64,000 nucleotides of DNA from Streptomyces broussonetiae. GTDB lineage: Bacteria > Actinomycetota > Actinomycetes > Streptomycetales > Streptomycetaceae. Below, one piece after another: positions 8,685-18,058 of the stretch (position 1 is its first letter; each line of letters starts with the position of its first letter). The translations under genes were made by a program, and so were the position numbers. The notes beneath the pieces were generated by a model. That model was not told the DNA's origin. It searched no databases and was given only the letters and a program-made list of their open reading frames with translations. The stretch lies in the NCBI RefSeq assembly GCF_009796285.1, contig NZ_CP047020.1, forward strand, positions 8,060,001 through 8,124,000. Direction: 5' to 3'.

Positions 8685-11600
8685 ATGCGTAAGGCGAGAC
8701 TCGCGGTCGCGGTGGCGGCTGCCGCTCTGACTTTGCCTCTGGCGGTCCCCGCAGTCGCCGGAGCACAGTCCGCACGCAGCTCCGCCGGGGCGAGACCCTG
8801 GCTGGACTCGTCCCTGCCGGTGGAGAAGCGGATCGAGCTGCTGCTGGCGCAGATGACGAACGCCGAGAAGGCGTCCATGATGACGGCGGTCGACAACCCG
8901 ACCGGCTCGCACGCCACCGGCTACACCCCGGGGGTCGCGCGGCTGGGCGTTCCTGGTCTGCAGTTCAGCGATGGACCGGGTGGTGTACGGGACGGACAGC
9001 CGGCCACCGCGCTGCCGTCGCCGGTGTCGCTGGCATCTTCGTTCGACCCCGAAGTGGCCAAAGGCTACGGCACCGTGATGGGCACGGAAGCCAAGTCGCG
9101 CGGCTATCAGGTGCTTTACGGCCCGATGGTCAACATCGTGCGGACCCCCCTGGGCGGCCGGGACTTCGAGACGCTGGGCGAGGATCCCGAACTCGCGGGC
9201 GACATCGCCTCCGCCGAGATCCGCGGCATCGAGGCCCAGGGCGTCGCCGCCCAGGTGAAGCACTACGCGGGGAACAACCAGGAGAACGCACGCCAGACGT
9301 CCAGCTCCGACATCGACGAGCGCACACTGCACGAGATCTACCTGCCGGCCTTCGAAAAGGCCGTCAAGGACGGCAAGGTCTGGTCGGTGATGTGCGCGTA
9401 CAACAAGGTCAACGGCGTCTACGCGTGCGAGAACGCGCAGATCCTGCGGGATGTGCTGATAGACACCTGGAAGTTCGACGGGGTGATCGACACCGACTAC
9501 CCGGCCAACCACTCCACGGTCGCCTCCGCGCTGGCGGGCCTGGACCAGGAGTTCAGCGGCACGACGTACTTCAGGCAACTGCCGGCCGCGGTGCAGGCCG
9601 GGCAGGTGCCGCAGTCCGTGCTGGACGACGCGGTCCGCCGCATACTGCGACTGGAGTTCCGCACCGGGCTGTTCGATCCGCACACCCCGCCGACGGCGGA
9701 CTTCGAGCAGGACAGCCTCTTCGCCCGCCGGGCGGCCGAGGACGGCAGCGTCCTGCTCAAGAACGACAACTCCACCCTGCCACTGGACACCGGCAGGCTC
9801 ACCTCCCTCGCCGTCATCGGCCCCAACGCCGACACCGCGGTGACCGGCGGCGGAGGCAGCTCCGCGGTCACCCCGTACAAGAAGGTGGACCCGGTCAGTG
9901 GCCTGAAGGCGAGGCTGGGCACCTCGGGCGACGTCAACTACGTGAAGGCGGGCAGCGACTCGGGCCGGCCCGTCATCCCCGCTTCCGCCCTGAGCGGCCT
10001 GAAGGGTGAGTACTTCACCAACAAGTTCCTCGACGGGACCCCCGCACTGACCCGCGACGAGACGAACATCGACTTCGACTGGAACACCGGCTCTCCGGCG
10101 ACCGGCATCCCGGCCGACGGGTTCTCCGCCCGCTACACCGGCACACTCACCGCACCGGTCACCGACACCTACACCTTCTCCGCCACCAGCGACGACGGCA
10201 GCCGCGTCTACCTGGACGACAAGCTGATCGTCGACAACTGGAGCGACCACGCGGCACAGACCGTCACGAGCGCACCGGTCCAGCTCAAGGCGGGCGAACA
10301 CCACAGCATCCGGGTGGAGTACTACGAGAACGCAGGCGACGCCTCGGTCAGCCTCGGCTGGTCCGCCCCCACCCTTCCCGATCCCGGGATCGCGGCAGCC
10401 GTCGCGGCCGCGAAGAACGCCGAAGCCGCCGTCGTGGTCGTGGGCGACCACTCCGGCGAGGGCTCGGACCGCACCACGCTGGCGCTGCCCGGCACCCAGG
10501 ACGCCCTGATCGAGGCGGTGGCCGCAGCCAACCCCAAGACCGTGGTCGTGCTGCGCGCCGGCGCCCCCGTACTCATGCCGTGGCTGGACAAGGTCCCGGC
10601 GGTGCTCGACATGTGGTACCCGGGCCAGGAGGACGGCAACGCGCTCGCCGCGCTGCTGACCGGTGACGCCGAGCCCGGCGGCCGGCTGCCCGTCAGCTTC
10701 CCGACGACGGACACCCAGACCGCGACCGCGGCCGCCCCCGGCCGCTACCCGGCAGTCGACGGCGTCTACGACTACAGCGAGCAGCTGGACGTGGGCTACC
10801 GCTGGTACCAGGACACCGACCGGACTCCGCTGTTCCCCTTCGGCTACGGCCTGTCGTACACCACCTTCAAGCTCTCCCACCTGAGGCGCGACCCCGGCCG
10901 AGTCACCGCCGGCGCAGGCACCAGCAGCAAGATCACACTGAGCGTCGACGTCACCAACACCGGCAAGCGGACCGGCTCCGACGTCGTGCAGGCGTACATC
11001 GGACACCCCAAGAGCGCGGGCGAGCCCCCGAAGGAACTCAAGGCATTCGCAAAGGTCACGCTGAAGGCCGGCCAGACCAGGAACGTGACGCTCACCCTGG
11101 ACGGCGACGCGCTGCGCACCTGGGACTCCAACGCCCACGCCTGGACCGTCCTCGACGGCACCTCTCCCGTCCACGTGGGCGAGTCCTCCGCGGACACCCC
11201 GCTCGCCACTTCGGTGACCGTCAACAAGACCCTGGGCACCCAGTACACCTCGGTCACGGCGGCCCACCTCACTGAGCCGGGCAGCACCCGGACGGTCAAG
11301 CAGACCTTCACCGACACCGGCGACAGCGCCGTCCGCGGCCTGAAGCTCTCGCTGGCCGCGCCCCACGGCTGGAGCGTCCAACCGGACACCGCACAGAACT
11401 CCGTGCCCACCGTCGTCCGGCCCCACAGCTCGATCAGTACCACGTGGCGGGTGACCGCGCCGACCGGCGCCGCCGGTTCGACGACCCTCACCGGCAACGC
11501 CTCCTTCACCCTGAACGGCAGACAGACCCGCAGCGCCGACGCGGTCACGGTCGTGCCGTACACCAAGCTGTCCGACGCCTTCGACAACCGAGGCATCACC

Positions 11601-12107
11601 GCCGACGGGAGCGCGACTCCCGGCAACCTCGACCCGGGCGGGTACAGCTTCTCCGCCTCGCAACTTGCCGCAGTCGGCTACACCCCCGGTGTCACCGTCG
11701 GCGCGAACGGGCTGTCCTACCAGTGGCCCGACACACAGCCCGGCCAGTACGACAACGTGGCCGCGGCGGGTCAGGCCGTCGACGTGCACGGCCGGGGAAG
11801 CAGGCTCGGGCTCCTCGGCACGGGCATCAGCTCCACGCACTCCGGCACGGTGACCGTGACCTACACCGACGGCACCAGCGCCGACATCCCGATCACCTTC
11901 CCCGACTGGTGGAGCAACGCCGCGAGCGGCAACTCCCAGCTCGCGGTCACCACCGCCAACTGGCACCGGCCTCCCGGCGACACCATCGGCGACCACGCCG
12001 TCAGCCTCTACACCACCGGCGGCGCCCTGGACCCGGCCAGGACGGTCGCGACGATCACCCTGCCGAACGACAGCGGAATCCATGTGTTCGCCATCGCCAT
12101 CGGCTGA
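8685..12107 (+). CDS. Secreted GH3 beta-glycosidase with PA14, NEW3-like and novel C-terminal domains
   Basis: The protein has 1140 residues. The ATG at 8685 sits 8 bases after GGAG; a GTG at 8676 overlaps that SD and is less likely. Order of parts: Sec signal (about 1-28); GH3 barrel (about 40-340) with the nucleophile region VIDTDYPANHS, Asp271 aligning with the catalytic aspartate of the SDW-type motif; GH3 C-terminal sandwich interrupted by a PA14 domain (about 440-560); fibronectin-like domain (about 730-830); NEW3-like sandwich (about 855-955); and a final domain (about 962-1140) that recurs in the GH92 enzyme at 50649-53996. GH3 enzymes release terminal beta-linked sugars such as glucose or xylose; the exact sugar is not certain. 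PA14 inserts usually shape substrate binding. Confidence 0.92.
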   Translation: MRKARLAVAVAAAALTLPLAVPAVAGAQSARSSAGARPWLDSSLPVEKRIELLLAQMTNAEKASMMTAVDNPTGSHATGYTPGVARLGVPGLQFSDGPGGVRDGQPATALPSPVSLASSFDPEVAKGYGTVMGTEAKSRGYQVLYGPMVNIVRTPLGGRDFETLGEDPELAGDIASAEIRGIEAQGVAAQVKHYAGNNQENARQTSSSDIDERTLHEIYLPAFEKAVKDGKVWSVMCAYNKVNGVYACENAQILRDVLIDTWKFDGVIDTDYPANHSTVASALAGLDQEFSGTTYFRQLPAAVQAGQVPQSVLDDAVRRILRLEFRTGLFDPHTPPTADFEQDSLFARRAAEDGSVLLKNDNSTLPLDTGRLTSLAVIGPNADTAVTGGGGSSAVTPYKKVDPVSGLKARLGTSGDVNYVKAGSDSGRPVIPASALSGLKGEYFTNKFLDGTPALTRDETNIDFDWNTGSPATGIPADGFSARYTGTLTAPVTDTYTFSATSDDGSRVYLDDKLIVDNWSDHAAQTVTSAPVQLKAGEHHSIRVEYYENAGDASVSLGWSAPTLPDPGIAAAVAAAKNAEAAVVVVGDHSGEGSDRTTLALPGTQDALIEAVAAANPKTVVVLRAGAPVLMPWLDKVPAVLDMWYPGQEDGNALAALLTGDAEPGGRLPVSFPTTDTQTATAAAPGRYPAVDGVYDYSEQLDVGYRWYQDTDRTPLFPFGYGLSYTTFKLSHLRRDPGRVTAGAGTSSKITLSVDVTNTGKRTGSDVVQAYIGHPKSAGEPPKELKAFAKVTLKAGQTRNVTLTLDGDALRTWDSNAHAWTVLDGTSPVHVGESSADTPLATSVTVNKTLGTQYTSVTAAHLTEPGSTRTVKQTFTDTGDSAVRGLKLSLAAPHGWSVQPDTAQNSVPTVVRPHSSISTTWRVTAPTGAAGSTTLTGNASFTLNGRQTRSADAVTVVPYTKLSDAFDNRGITADGSATPGNLDPGGYSFSASQLAAVGYTPGVTVGANGLSYQWPDTQPGQYDNVAAAGQAVDVHGRGSRLGLLGTGISSTHSGTVTVTYTDGTSADIPITFPDWWSNAASGNSQLAVTTANWHRPPGDTIGDHAVSLYTTGGALDPARTVATITLPNDSGIHVFAIAIG

Positions 12108-12154
12108 GCGGACGGGCTGAGTCCGCCCACCGAACCTGATGTTGCCCGCCCCGC

Positions 12155-12185
12155 TCCGTCCCGCTCTCGCTCGGAGCGGGACGGA
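12155..12185 (+). terminator. Hairpin terminator after the GH3 gene
   Basis: A perfect 12-bp stem (12155-12166 with 12174-12185) with a 7-base loop lies 48 bases after the stop codon. Confidence 0.75.
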
Positions 12186-12294
12186 CAGCGCTGTGGAGCG
12201 CTGCACTTGGCTGCGTGCACGACCGAGGTCGGTTACGTTGGTAAAGCACCTGGCCAGCGGGGGGTAACAAGCCGTAATCCACTGAGGACGCTCC

Positions 12295-13881
12295 ATGACC
12301 GGCCTGATCGTCGTCCTACTGTTGGTGGTCGTGGCCACAGCGGTGGCGACCGGTGCCCGGCGCTGGAGCCTGCCCGCCCCCTCGCTCCTCGTGGTCGCGG
12401 GTCTCGTCGTGGGGTTGGTGCCCGGGGTTCCCGAGGTCCGCCTGCCGCCTCACGTGATCAACGTTCTGGTGCTGCCGCCGCTGCTCTACGCCTCGGCCGA
12501 GGAGATCTCCGTCCGCGACCTGCGCACCGTATGGCGGCCCGTGACCGGCCTGGTCTTCGGCCTGGTCCTCGCCTCGGCCGTCGCCGTCGGGTATGTGGCC
12601 CATGCGATCACCCCGCTCACCGCCGCCACCGCGTTCATCCTCGGCTCCGTCCTGGCCAGCACCGACCCCGTGGCCGTGACCGCGCTCGGCCGGCGCCTGT
12701 CTCTTCCGCCGCGCGTGCAGGCCATGGTGCAGGCGGAAAGCCTGTTCAACGATGCCACCTCACTGGTCCTGTACAAGGTCGCCGTGGCCACCGCGGTGTC
12801 CGGCAGCGCCATCAGCGTGCCCGGGACCGTTGTGGAGTTCCTGATCCTTGCAGGCGGAGGAGCCCTCATCGGGGCGGCGCTCGCCGCAGTGGTGACCTTG
12901 ATCCGCAGACGCACCGACGACCCCATGCTGGAGACCGTCATCGCGTTGGTCGCTCCCTACGCCTCCTACGTCATCGCGGAGCAGTCGCACACCTCCGGCG
13001 TGACCGCCGTCATCGTGTCCGGGGTCGTCCTGGGCAGCACCGGCCACAAGCTCAGCAACGCCCCCGTCCGCCTCCAGGTCCGTGCCGTCTACGACACCGT
13101 GACCTTTCTGCTGGAGAGCGTCGTCTTCGCCCTGATCGGTCTCGAGCTTCCCTCGGCCGTCCGGCAACTCGCGCGCGACGAACACGGCTGGCCGCTGTGG
13201 GTGCCGGTGATCACCTTCACTCTGCTGGCGATCCGCCTGCTGTGGATCTTCCCGCTGTCCGCCCTGATCCACCGCCGGCACCTGGAGGCCGACAACCGCC
13301 TCTCCTGGCGCGTTCCGGCCGTCCTGTCCTGGGCGGGCACCCGCGGCGTCATGCCACTGGCAGCCGCACTCTCCATCCCCCTGGTCACCCACACAGGGGC
13401 GCCGCTGCCGCACAGGGCGCTCGTTCTCACGCTCACCACCGGAACCATCGCCCTCACGCTCATCTTCCAGGGTTTCACCCTGGCCCCCGTCGTCCGCCGC
13501 TCCGGCATCGCTCTGGAACCGGAGCACACCGCCCGCGAGGAGGCCCGCACCCGCCGTCATATTGCCAACGCCGCTCTCGACGAACTCAAACTGCTCGGCG
13601 ATCCGGATCAGCTCGCGGATCTGGGTGCTGCTGCCCAGGCCGCCCTGATACAGGCCCGCCGTCACCTGGAAGCGCGCATCCACCAGGTTGAGGACGCCCA
13701 CTACAGCGACCCGGACGCCCGTCCTGCCGACGCCTACCGCGAGATACGCCGGACACTCATCGCCATCGAGGTGGCCGAACTTCAGCATCTCTACGAAGCG
13801 AACAAGATCAGCAACGCCACCCGGCGCCGGATCCAGCACGAACTCGACCTCGAGGAAGCCAGCCTCCGCCCCCGTGACTGA
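12295..13881 (+). CDS. Na+/H+ antiporter, CPA1 (NhaP/YjcE) family
   Basis: The protein has 528 residues. The first 400 or so form about 11-12 membrane helices with the family signatures LASTDPVAV and ESLFNDATSLV; the aspartates of these motifs lie in the ion path. A soluble C-terminal tail of about 120 residues, rich in Arg, Glu and predicted helix, probably regulates transport. The ATG at 12295 has a GAGG about 8 bases upstream. The role is exchange of cytoplasmic Na+ (or K+) for external H+ in pH and salt homeostasis. It is monocistronic between the GH3 terminator and the convergent metallophosphoesterase gene. The gap 13882-14082 shows nothing notable. Confidence 0.93.
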   Translation: MTGLIVVLLLVVVATAVATGARRWSLPAPSLLVVAGLVVGLVPGVPEVRLPPHVINVLVLPPLLYASAEEISVRDLRTVWRPVTGLVFGLVLASAVAVGYVAHAITPLTAATAFILGSVLASTDPVAVTALGRRLSLPPRVQAMVQAESLFNDATSLVLYKVAVATAVSGSAISVPGTVVEFLILAGGGALIGAALAAVVTLIRRRTDDPMLETVIALVAPYASYVIAEQSHTSGVTAVIVSGVVLGSTGHKLSNAPVRLQVRAVYDTVTFLLESVVFALIGLELPSAVRQLARDEHGWPLWVPVITFTLLAIRLLWIFPLSALIHRRHLEADNRLSWRVPAVLSWAGTRGVMPLAAALSIPLVTHTGAPLPHRALVLTLTTGTIALTLIFQGFTLAPVVRRSGIALEPEHTAREEARTRRHIANAALDELKLLGDPDQLADLGAAAQAALIQARRHLEARIHQVEDAHYSDPDARPADAYREIRRTLIAIEVAELQHLYEANKISNATRRRIQHELDLEEASLRPRD

Positions 13882-14082
13882 CCGATCCTGCCGACCGTGA
13901 ACGCCCCGTCGGGACGAGCCCGAAGGTGGTCGATGACCATGCGGCGGAGCGCTCCGGCCGAGAGGCGCTTCTTCTCACCCGGCAGCGGGGCGGCCGGTGC
14001 CGTGGTCGGCCGTCAGGGGATGGCTCCTGGTTCCGGACACCGCCGTCTCGCCCGTGGACCTCACCACTGCCCATACGCGCGC

Positions 14083-15072
14083 TCATGCCAGGCGCTCGTC
14101 CTTGACGGCCAGCTCCCGGTCGCCCTGCCGGTAGCCCACGGTGCGAATGCCGAGCGCAGCCTTGAGCTGTCGGGCGGGCACGACCTGGGGAGTGGGGGCG
14201 GGGGCCCGTCCCGGCTTCGGCAACGGGTAGGCGGTGGTGGTGGCGGAGTGGAAGGTGATGTTGCCCTCCGTCTTGGTGAACAGCTGGTGGACGTGTCCGT
14301 TGAGACAGGTCACCGAGGAGAATCGGCGCAGGAGCGCGATCACCTTCAGCGCGTCGTCCGTACTCCAGCCCCACTGGGGGTACATGGCGAACAGAGGGAT
14401 GTGGCTGAAGACCACGATCGGGGTGTCCGAGGACAGTCCCGACAGGTCCTTGCGCACGAAGTCGATCTGCTCGGTGCCGAGGTGACCCAGTTTTTCCAGG
14501 CTCAGGGTGTTGACGAGGGCGACGAAGTGCACTCCGTGGGTGTCGAAGCTGTACCAGCCGTCGCCGAGTGTGCCGCTGCCGAAGATCTGGCGGTATGCGC
14601 GGCCCGCGTCGCCGATGGAGTCGTGCTCGCCGGGCACGGTGAAGACGCGGTCCGTCCGCAGCCTGGTCATCATCTGCCTGACCTGGTCGAACTGGTCCGC
14701 CGTGGACAGGTGGGTCAGGTCGCCGCTGTGCATGACGAAGTCGGGCCGGAAACCGAGCGCGTTGACCTGGTCGATCGCCTTGGTGAACGAGCCGGCCACG
14801 TCCGTGTTCGCCGGCCCGTGGAAGCCGATGTGACTGTCCGAGACCTGAACGAACCTGAGGGCGCCGCCCGTTGCCGCGACGGCCTCGGCGCCCGTGCCCC
14901 GGGGGCCGGCGATGCGGCTGGTCACCTCTCCGGCGGCCACGGTCAGCACGACGGCCCCGCCGAACCATCCCGCGTGTCGCATGAGTTGACGCCGTGACAT
15001 GCCGTGCTCCCCGGCAGGCTGGTCGGCGGCACCGTCCGGGACGGGGTCCTGCGCGTCACGGTACCCGGTCAT
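14083..15072 (-). CDS. Exported metallophosphoesterase (calcineurin-like)
   Basis: The protein has 329 residues. The full set of metallophosphoesterase motifs is present in order: VSDSHIGFHG, HSGDLTH, GEHD (replacing the usual GNHD), SHIPLF and GHVHQLF, giving a binuclear metal site. The N-terminus carries SRRQLMRHAG followed by a hydrophobic stretch, a Tat-like signal, so the enzyme is probably exported folded. Its ATG overlaps the stop of the upstream cupredoxin gene in an ATGA, indicating translational coupling. The pairing suggests the two act together outside the membrane, with the substrate unknown. The GNHD to GEHD change leaves one metal-contacting position altered but does not itself imply inactivity. 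Confidence 0.88.
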   Translation of the reverse strand: MTGYRDAQDPVPDGAADQPAGEHGMSRRQLMRHAGWFGGAVVLTVAAGEVTSRIAGPRGTGAEAVAATGGALRFVQVSDSHIGFHGPANTDVAGSFTKAIDQVNALGFRPDFVMHSGDLTHLSTADQFDQVRQMMTRLRTDRVFTVPGEHDSIGDAGRAYRQIFGSGTLGDGWYSFDTHGVHFVALVNTLSLEKLGHLGTEQIDFVRKDLSGLSSDTPIVVFSHIPLFAMYPQWGWSTDDALKVIALLRRFSSVTCLNGHVHQLFTKTEGNITFHSATTTAYPLPKPGRAPAPTPQVVPARQLKAALGIRTVGYRQGDRELAVKDERLA

Positions 15073-15617
15073 CGGGTCACCTCCACCTCTGCCGTCATGA
15101 AGGGATGGATGGTGCAGAGATAGGCGTAGGTGCCCGGTGTGGTGAACCGGTAGCTGTAGGTGGCGTGGGTGGCCAGAGCGGGCGAGTGCAACGGTCCGCC
15201 CGATCCGGTGCTGGTGACGGTGTGGGTGTCGGTGTCCTGGTCGGTCCAGGTCACCGTCGTGCCCACGGGGACCTTCAGCGTGGCCGGGGAGAACGCGAAG
15301 TTCCTGATCGTCACGGCGACCCCGCTCACCGGCGCATCCGGCGCATCCGTCGAGCCCGTCCTGGGCGGGCTCATGGGCATGCTCATGCTGGGCATTGGCG
15401 AGGTGGCGGGTGCTGTGCCCGTCGGGTGCCCCGGCGCGGAGGCACCGGGCATCCCGGCCACCTGACGCTGACCTGGGCCGGCCGTGATGGCGCCGACCGC
15501 GGTGGAGTGCGAGGAGTGGCCGCAGCCGCCCAGAAGCCCGAGGGCGGTCGCCGTCACGGCGGTGAGCCCGACCGCGACGCGTGATCGTCCACCGGCGTGA
15601 CCAGAGTTCGGGTCCAT
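15069..15617 (-). CDS. Cupredoxin-domain lipoprotein
   Basis: The protein has 182 residues. The N-terminus is a lipoprotein signal with LGLLGGC, the lipidated Cys being residue 32. A Ser/Pro/Met-rich spacer (about 40-95) leads to a plastocyanin-like beta-sandwich. Type-1 copper ligands are visible: His in DTDTHTVTS near the middle, then Cys, His and Met in CTIHPFM close to the end. It should bind copper and carry electrons, or sequester copper, on the outer face of the membrane. It is the first gene of a two-gene operon with the metallophosphoesterase and divergent from an ECF sigma gene, which suggests control by that sigma factor. Confidence 0.9.
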   Translation of the reverse strand: MDPNSGHAGGRSRVAVGLTAVTATALGLLGGCGHSSHSTAVGAITAGPGQRQVAGMPGASAPGHPTGTAPATSPMPSMSMPMSPPRTGSTDAPDAPVSGVAVTIRNFAFSPATLKVPVGTTVTWTDQDTDTHTVTSTGSGGPLHSPALATHATYSYRFTTPGTYAYLCTIHPFMTAEVEVTR

Positions 15618-15952
15618 GGTGTTCGTTCCTTACCGATCAGAAAGAGGGAAGGTGGTGGCCGAGCGCGTGCGACGGTCCGGCGCGCGGAATCCACGTGCGA
15701 CGGCCGCGTCCTTGGCACCGGCCCCGGCGAGCGGGGGTTCGCAGTGCGGCGGCCTTGCGGTGGCAGTGCCACGACGCTCAGCGACGATGTGCCGCTTGTC
15801 TCGGCTCTTGTCCGACTTCACGGGCAAAGGTTCCGGCCGGTTCGACTGGTACGCGCCTTTTATTGGCTCTCTTTGCGATCTCCCCGGTCGAACCTGTCGC
15901 CACGGACGTCATGTGGCACGACAAAAGCGCGTGTATGCGTAATGATCGATTT
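15618..15952. other. Intergenic region between divergent cupredoxin and ECF sigma genes
   Basis: This 335-base gap should hold the divergent promoters of both operons. It lacks a convincing open frame. The right part (about 15858-15960) is AT-richer than its surroundings. I could not single out an ECF-type -35/-10 pair with confidence. Confidence 0.4.
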
Positions 15953-16555
15953 ATGCCATGGAGTGCCCGAAAACATGGTGAAACGGCCGATACGGATCGC
16001 TCTGCGGACCGTGTCTCTGGTGAAGGGGCCATTTCGGCCAGGGACGAGGAACTGATCCGCACGCTGTATGCCGAGCACGCGGGTCCCCTGTTCCACTACG
16101 CGCTGCGCCTGACGTCAGGAGACCGGCAGTGGGCCGAGGATGTCGTACAGGAGACGCTGCTGCGGGCGTGGCAGCACCCCGCCGCGTTCGAACCCCGACG
16201 CGGGCCTGCCCGGGCCTGGCTGTTCACGGTCGCCCGGCACCTGGTCATCGACGCCCACCGGGCCCGGCAGGCCAGGCCGGCGGAGACCGGCGGCGAGGCC
16301 CTGGAACGGGCTGCCGATCAGGCGCCGGGCGAGGACCCGATCGAGCAGGCGCTGCAGAGCTGGGCGGTGGCCGACGCCATCCGGACGCTGTCCCCGGACC
16401 ACCGCGCCGTACTGGTCGAGACGTACTACCGGGGCCGGACCATGGCGGAGGCCGCGGGCGTGCTGGGCATCCCGCTGGGCACCGTCAAGTCCCGGACGTA
16501 CTACGCCCTGCACGCCCTCCGGCTTGCGCTGCAGGAACGAGGCATCGAGCCATGA
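15953..16555 (+). CDS. ECF-family RNA polymerase sigma factor
   Basis: From the ATG at 15953 the protein has 200 residues. In-frame ATGs at 15911 and 15935 are alternatives and none has a clear SD, so the start is uncertain. Region 2 contains EDVVQETLLRAWQHP, with the -10-recognising helix, and region 4 ends with the HTH segment PLGTVKSRTYYALHALR that reads the -35 box. There is no region 3, as expected for ECF sigmas. The next gene encodes a zinc-type anti-sigma factor, the usual arrangement for release on an envelope or redox signal. Likely targets include its own operon and perhaps the divergent cupredoxin operon. Confidence 0.9.
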   Translation: MPWSARKHGETADTDRSADRVSGEGAISARDEELIRTLYAEHAGPLFHYALRLTSGDRQWAEDVVQETLLRAWQHPAAFEPRRGPARAWLFTVARHLVIDAHRARQARPAETGGEALERAADQAPGEDPIEQALQSWAVADAIRTLSPDHRAVLVETYYRGRTMAEAAGVLGIPLGTVKSRTYYALHALRLALQERGIEP

Positions 16556-16580
16556 CCGAGGCGTGGAGGAGGTGCCGGCC

Positions 16581-17372
16581 GTGAACGCGGACCACGACGC
16601 CCTGCGGATGGCGCTCGGAGGGTACGTCCTGGGCGCGCTGTCCCCGGCCGAGATGGAAGAGGTACGCGCCCACCTGGAGACATGCGACGCATGCCGCGCG
16701 GAACACGAGCAGCTGGCCGGACTGCCGGCGCTGCTCGAGATGGTCACGGAGGCCGAAGCGGCAGGCCGGACGGTGCCCGTGGGCGACGAGGACCTGGCCG
16801 ACCGCTTGGTGCGGCGGGCGGCCGAGAGCGTACAGGCCACACCGGGGGCACCGTCCGGCAGGTCCGCGGCGCCGCAGGAGGCCGGGGCAGGATTCATCGA
16901 CAGGCTGCTTCAGCAGGCCGCGGCCAGGCGCCGCAGGACCTGGCGGCTGCAACTGGCCGGCGCGGTCGCCTCCCTGATGCTGGTCGCGGCGGCAGCGGTC
17001 GGCGGCACCTGGCTGGCGACCAGTGCCTCCGTGACAGGGCAGGGCACACAGCCCGGACCTGCGGCACCGACTCCGTCGCGCACCTTCTCCGGAACCGATT
17101 CCACCACCGGCGTCACCGCCTCGGTGAAGGTCTTCTCCTCGGCCTGGGGCAGTGTCCTGCAGGTCTCGGCCCACGGTGCGCCGGCCGGTGTGATCTGCCG
17201 GTTGCAGGCGGTCGGGACCGGCGGGACCAGAGAGGCCGCCGCCACCTGGCGAGCCGGCGCGTACCCGCCCGGAACGAAGATTCCCGGGGCGGTCCCCATG
17301 GCTCCGGGAGCCATCGACCGCTTCGAGATCATCGCCGGGAACGGCCAGAAGCTGGTCACGATCCGGGCGTGA
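16581..17372 (+). CDS. Membrane anti-sigma factor with HC2 zinc finger
   Basis: The protein has 263 residues from a GTG at 16581, 8 bases after a strong GGAGGAGG; a GTG at 16572 is too close to that SD. The N-terminal anti-sigma domain has the zinc motif H31-x3-C35-x2-C38. A long amphipathic linker, one membrane helix (about 122-145) and an outer RskA-like beta domain (about 165-263) follow. It should hold the preceding ECF sigma factor at the membrane and release it when the zinc site is oxidised or the outer domain receives a signal. It starts 25 bases after the sigma gene and is co-transcribed with it. Confidence 0.9.
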   Translation: MNADHDALRMALGGYVLGALSPAEMEEVRAHLETCDACRAEHEQLAGLPALLEMVTEAEAAGRTVPVGDEDLADRLVRRAAESVQATPGAPSGRSAAPQEAGAGFIDRLLQQAAARRRRTWRLQLAGAVASLMLVAAAAVGGTWLATSASVTGQGTQPGPAAPTPSRTFSGTDSTTGVTASVKVFSSAWGSVLQVSAHGAPAGVICRLQAVGTGGTREAAATWRAGAYPPGTKIPGAVPMAPGAIDRFEIIAGNGQKLVTIRA

Positions 17373-17567
17373 GGTCGGCCGTAAGCGGTCGGAAGCGGCA
17401 AAAGCTGGAAAAGGTGCGAATCCCTCGAACCGTATGTCGCTTGCGTGCGTATTACCAGATGAGTGCTCACGTGCCGGTTCCGGTGTACCAACCCCGACCG
17501 CCTCCTCGTTCTTGACGGTCCTTGCCCCGATCCAGCCTTCGCACCCACACAGAAGAGCCAGAAGACC

Positions 17568-17987
17568 ATGTTTGTGACCGATTCCGAGTGCATCAGCTCA
17601 CGGCCCTGCTCCCATCGGGCGACGCTGACCCTGCCTGCACGGGAGGCGCATGTGTCCGCCGCGCGTCACTTCGCGGCGGATCTGCTGGAGTGCTGGAGCG
17701 TTCCCGAGAACGAGCGTGACTCCGCCGTGCTCATCGTCGACGAACTCACCGCCAACGCCGCGCAGTACGGCCGCGAGTGCATGACGTTGGTGCTCGTCCT
17801 CGACCACGGCGCCCTGTACATCGTGGTCAGCGACTCGGGAACCGAGGTGGAGCGCGTTCCGCACGATGCCGCCCCGGACGAACACGGCCGCGGCACCGGC
17901 ATCGTCAGGTACCTCGCCCAGTCGACCGAGATCCACGAGACGTGCGGCGGCCGGGAAGTCCGCGCCTGCCTCCGGTGCTCGGCATGA
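17568..17987 (+). CDS. Small ATP-binding regulator (HATPase_c, anti-sigma/RsbW-like)
   Basis: The protein has 139 residues. The fold is a single GHKL ATPase domain with the N-box VDELTANAAQYG, a G1 box DSGTEV and a GRGTGIVRYLA glycine-rich box. Streptomyces encode dozens of such single-domain proteins, which act as serine kinases or binders of anti-sigma antagonists or as unpaired regulators. The ATG at 17568 gives the usual length; a longer in-frame start at 17463 would add a low-complexity leader. It follows the anti-sigma gene by 195 bases and may be independent of it. The partner is unknown. Confidence 0.85.
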   Translation: MFVTDSECISSRPCSHRATLTLPAREAHVSAARHFAADLLECWSVPENERDSAVLIVDELTANAAQYGRECMTLVLVLDHGALYIVVSDSGTEVERVPHDAAPDEHGRGTGIVRYLAQSTEIHETCGGREVRACLRCSA

Positions 17988-18058
17988 CCGGCCCCGTCCC
18001 GGGCCGCGCGGCTCTTCGGCGGCTGCTCGACCTGCCGTCCTGACGAACGGACCAAATA

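Noticed and set aside
12155..12185. The inverted repeat after the GH3 gene as a possible recombination site or insertion sequence end.
   Set aside because: No transposase, target duplication or second copy; position and shape fit a terminator.
8667..12338. A 1223-residue minus-strand frame opposite the GH3 gene.
   Set aside because: Antisense shadow; the GH3 catalytic and PA14 motifs on the plus strand are decisive.
13897..14997. A 366-residue plus-strand frame opposite the metallophosphoesterase.
   Set aside because: The minus strand carries all metallophosphoesterase motifs and is coupled to the cupredoxin gene.
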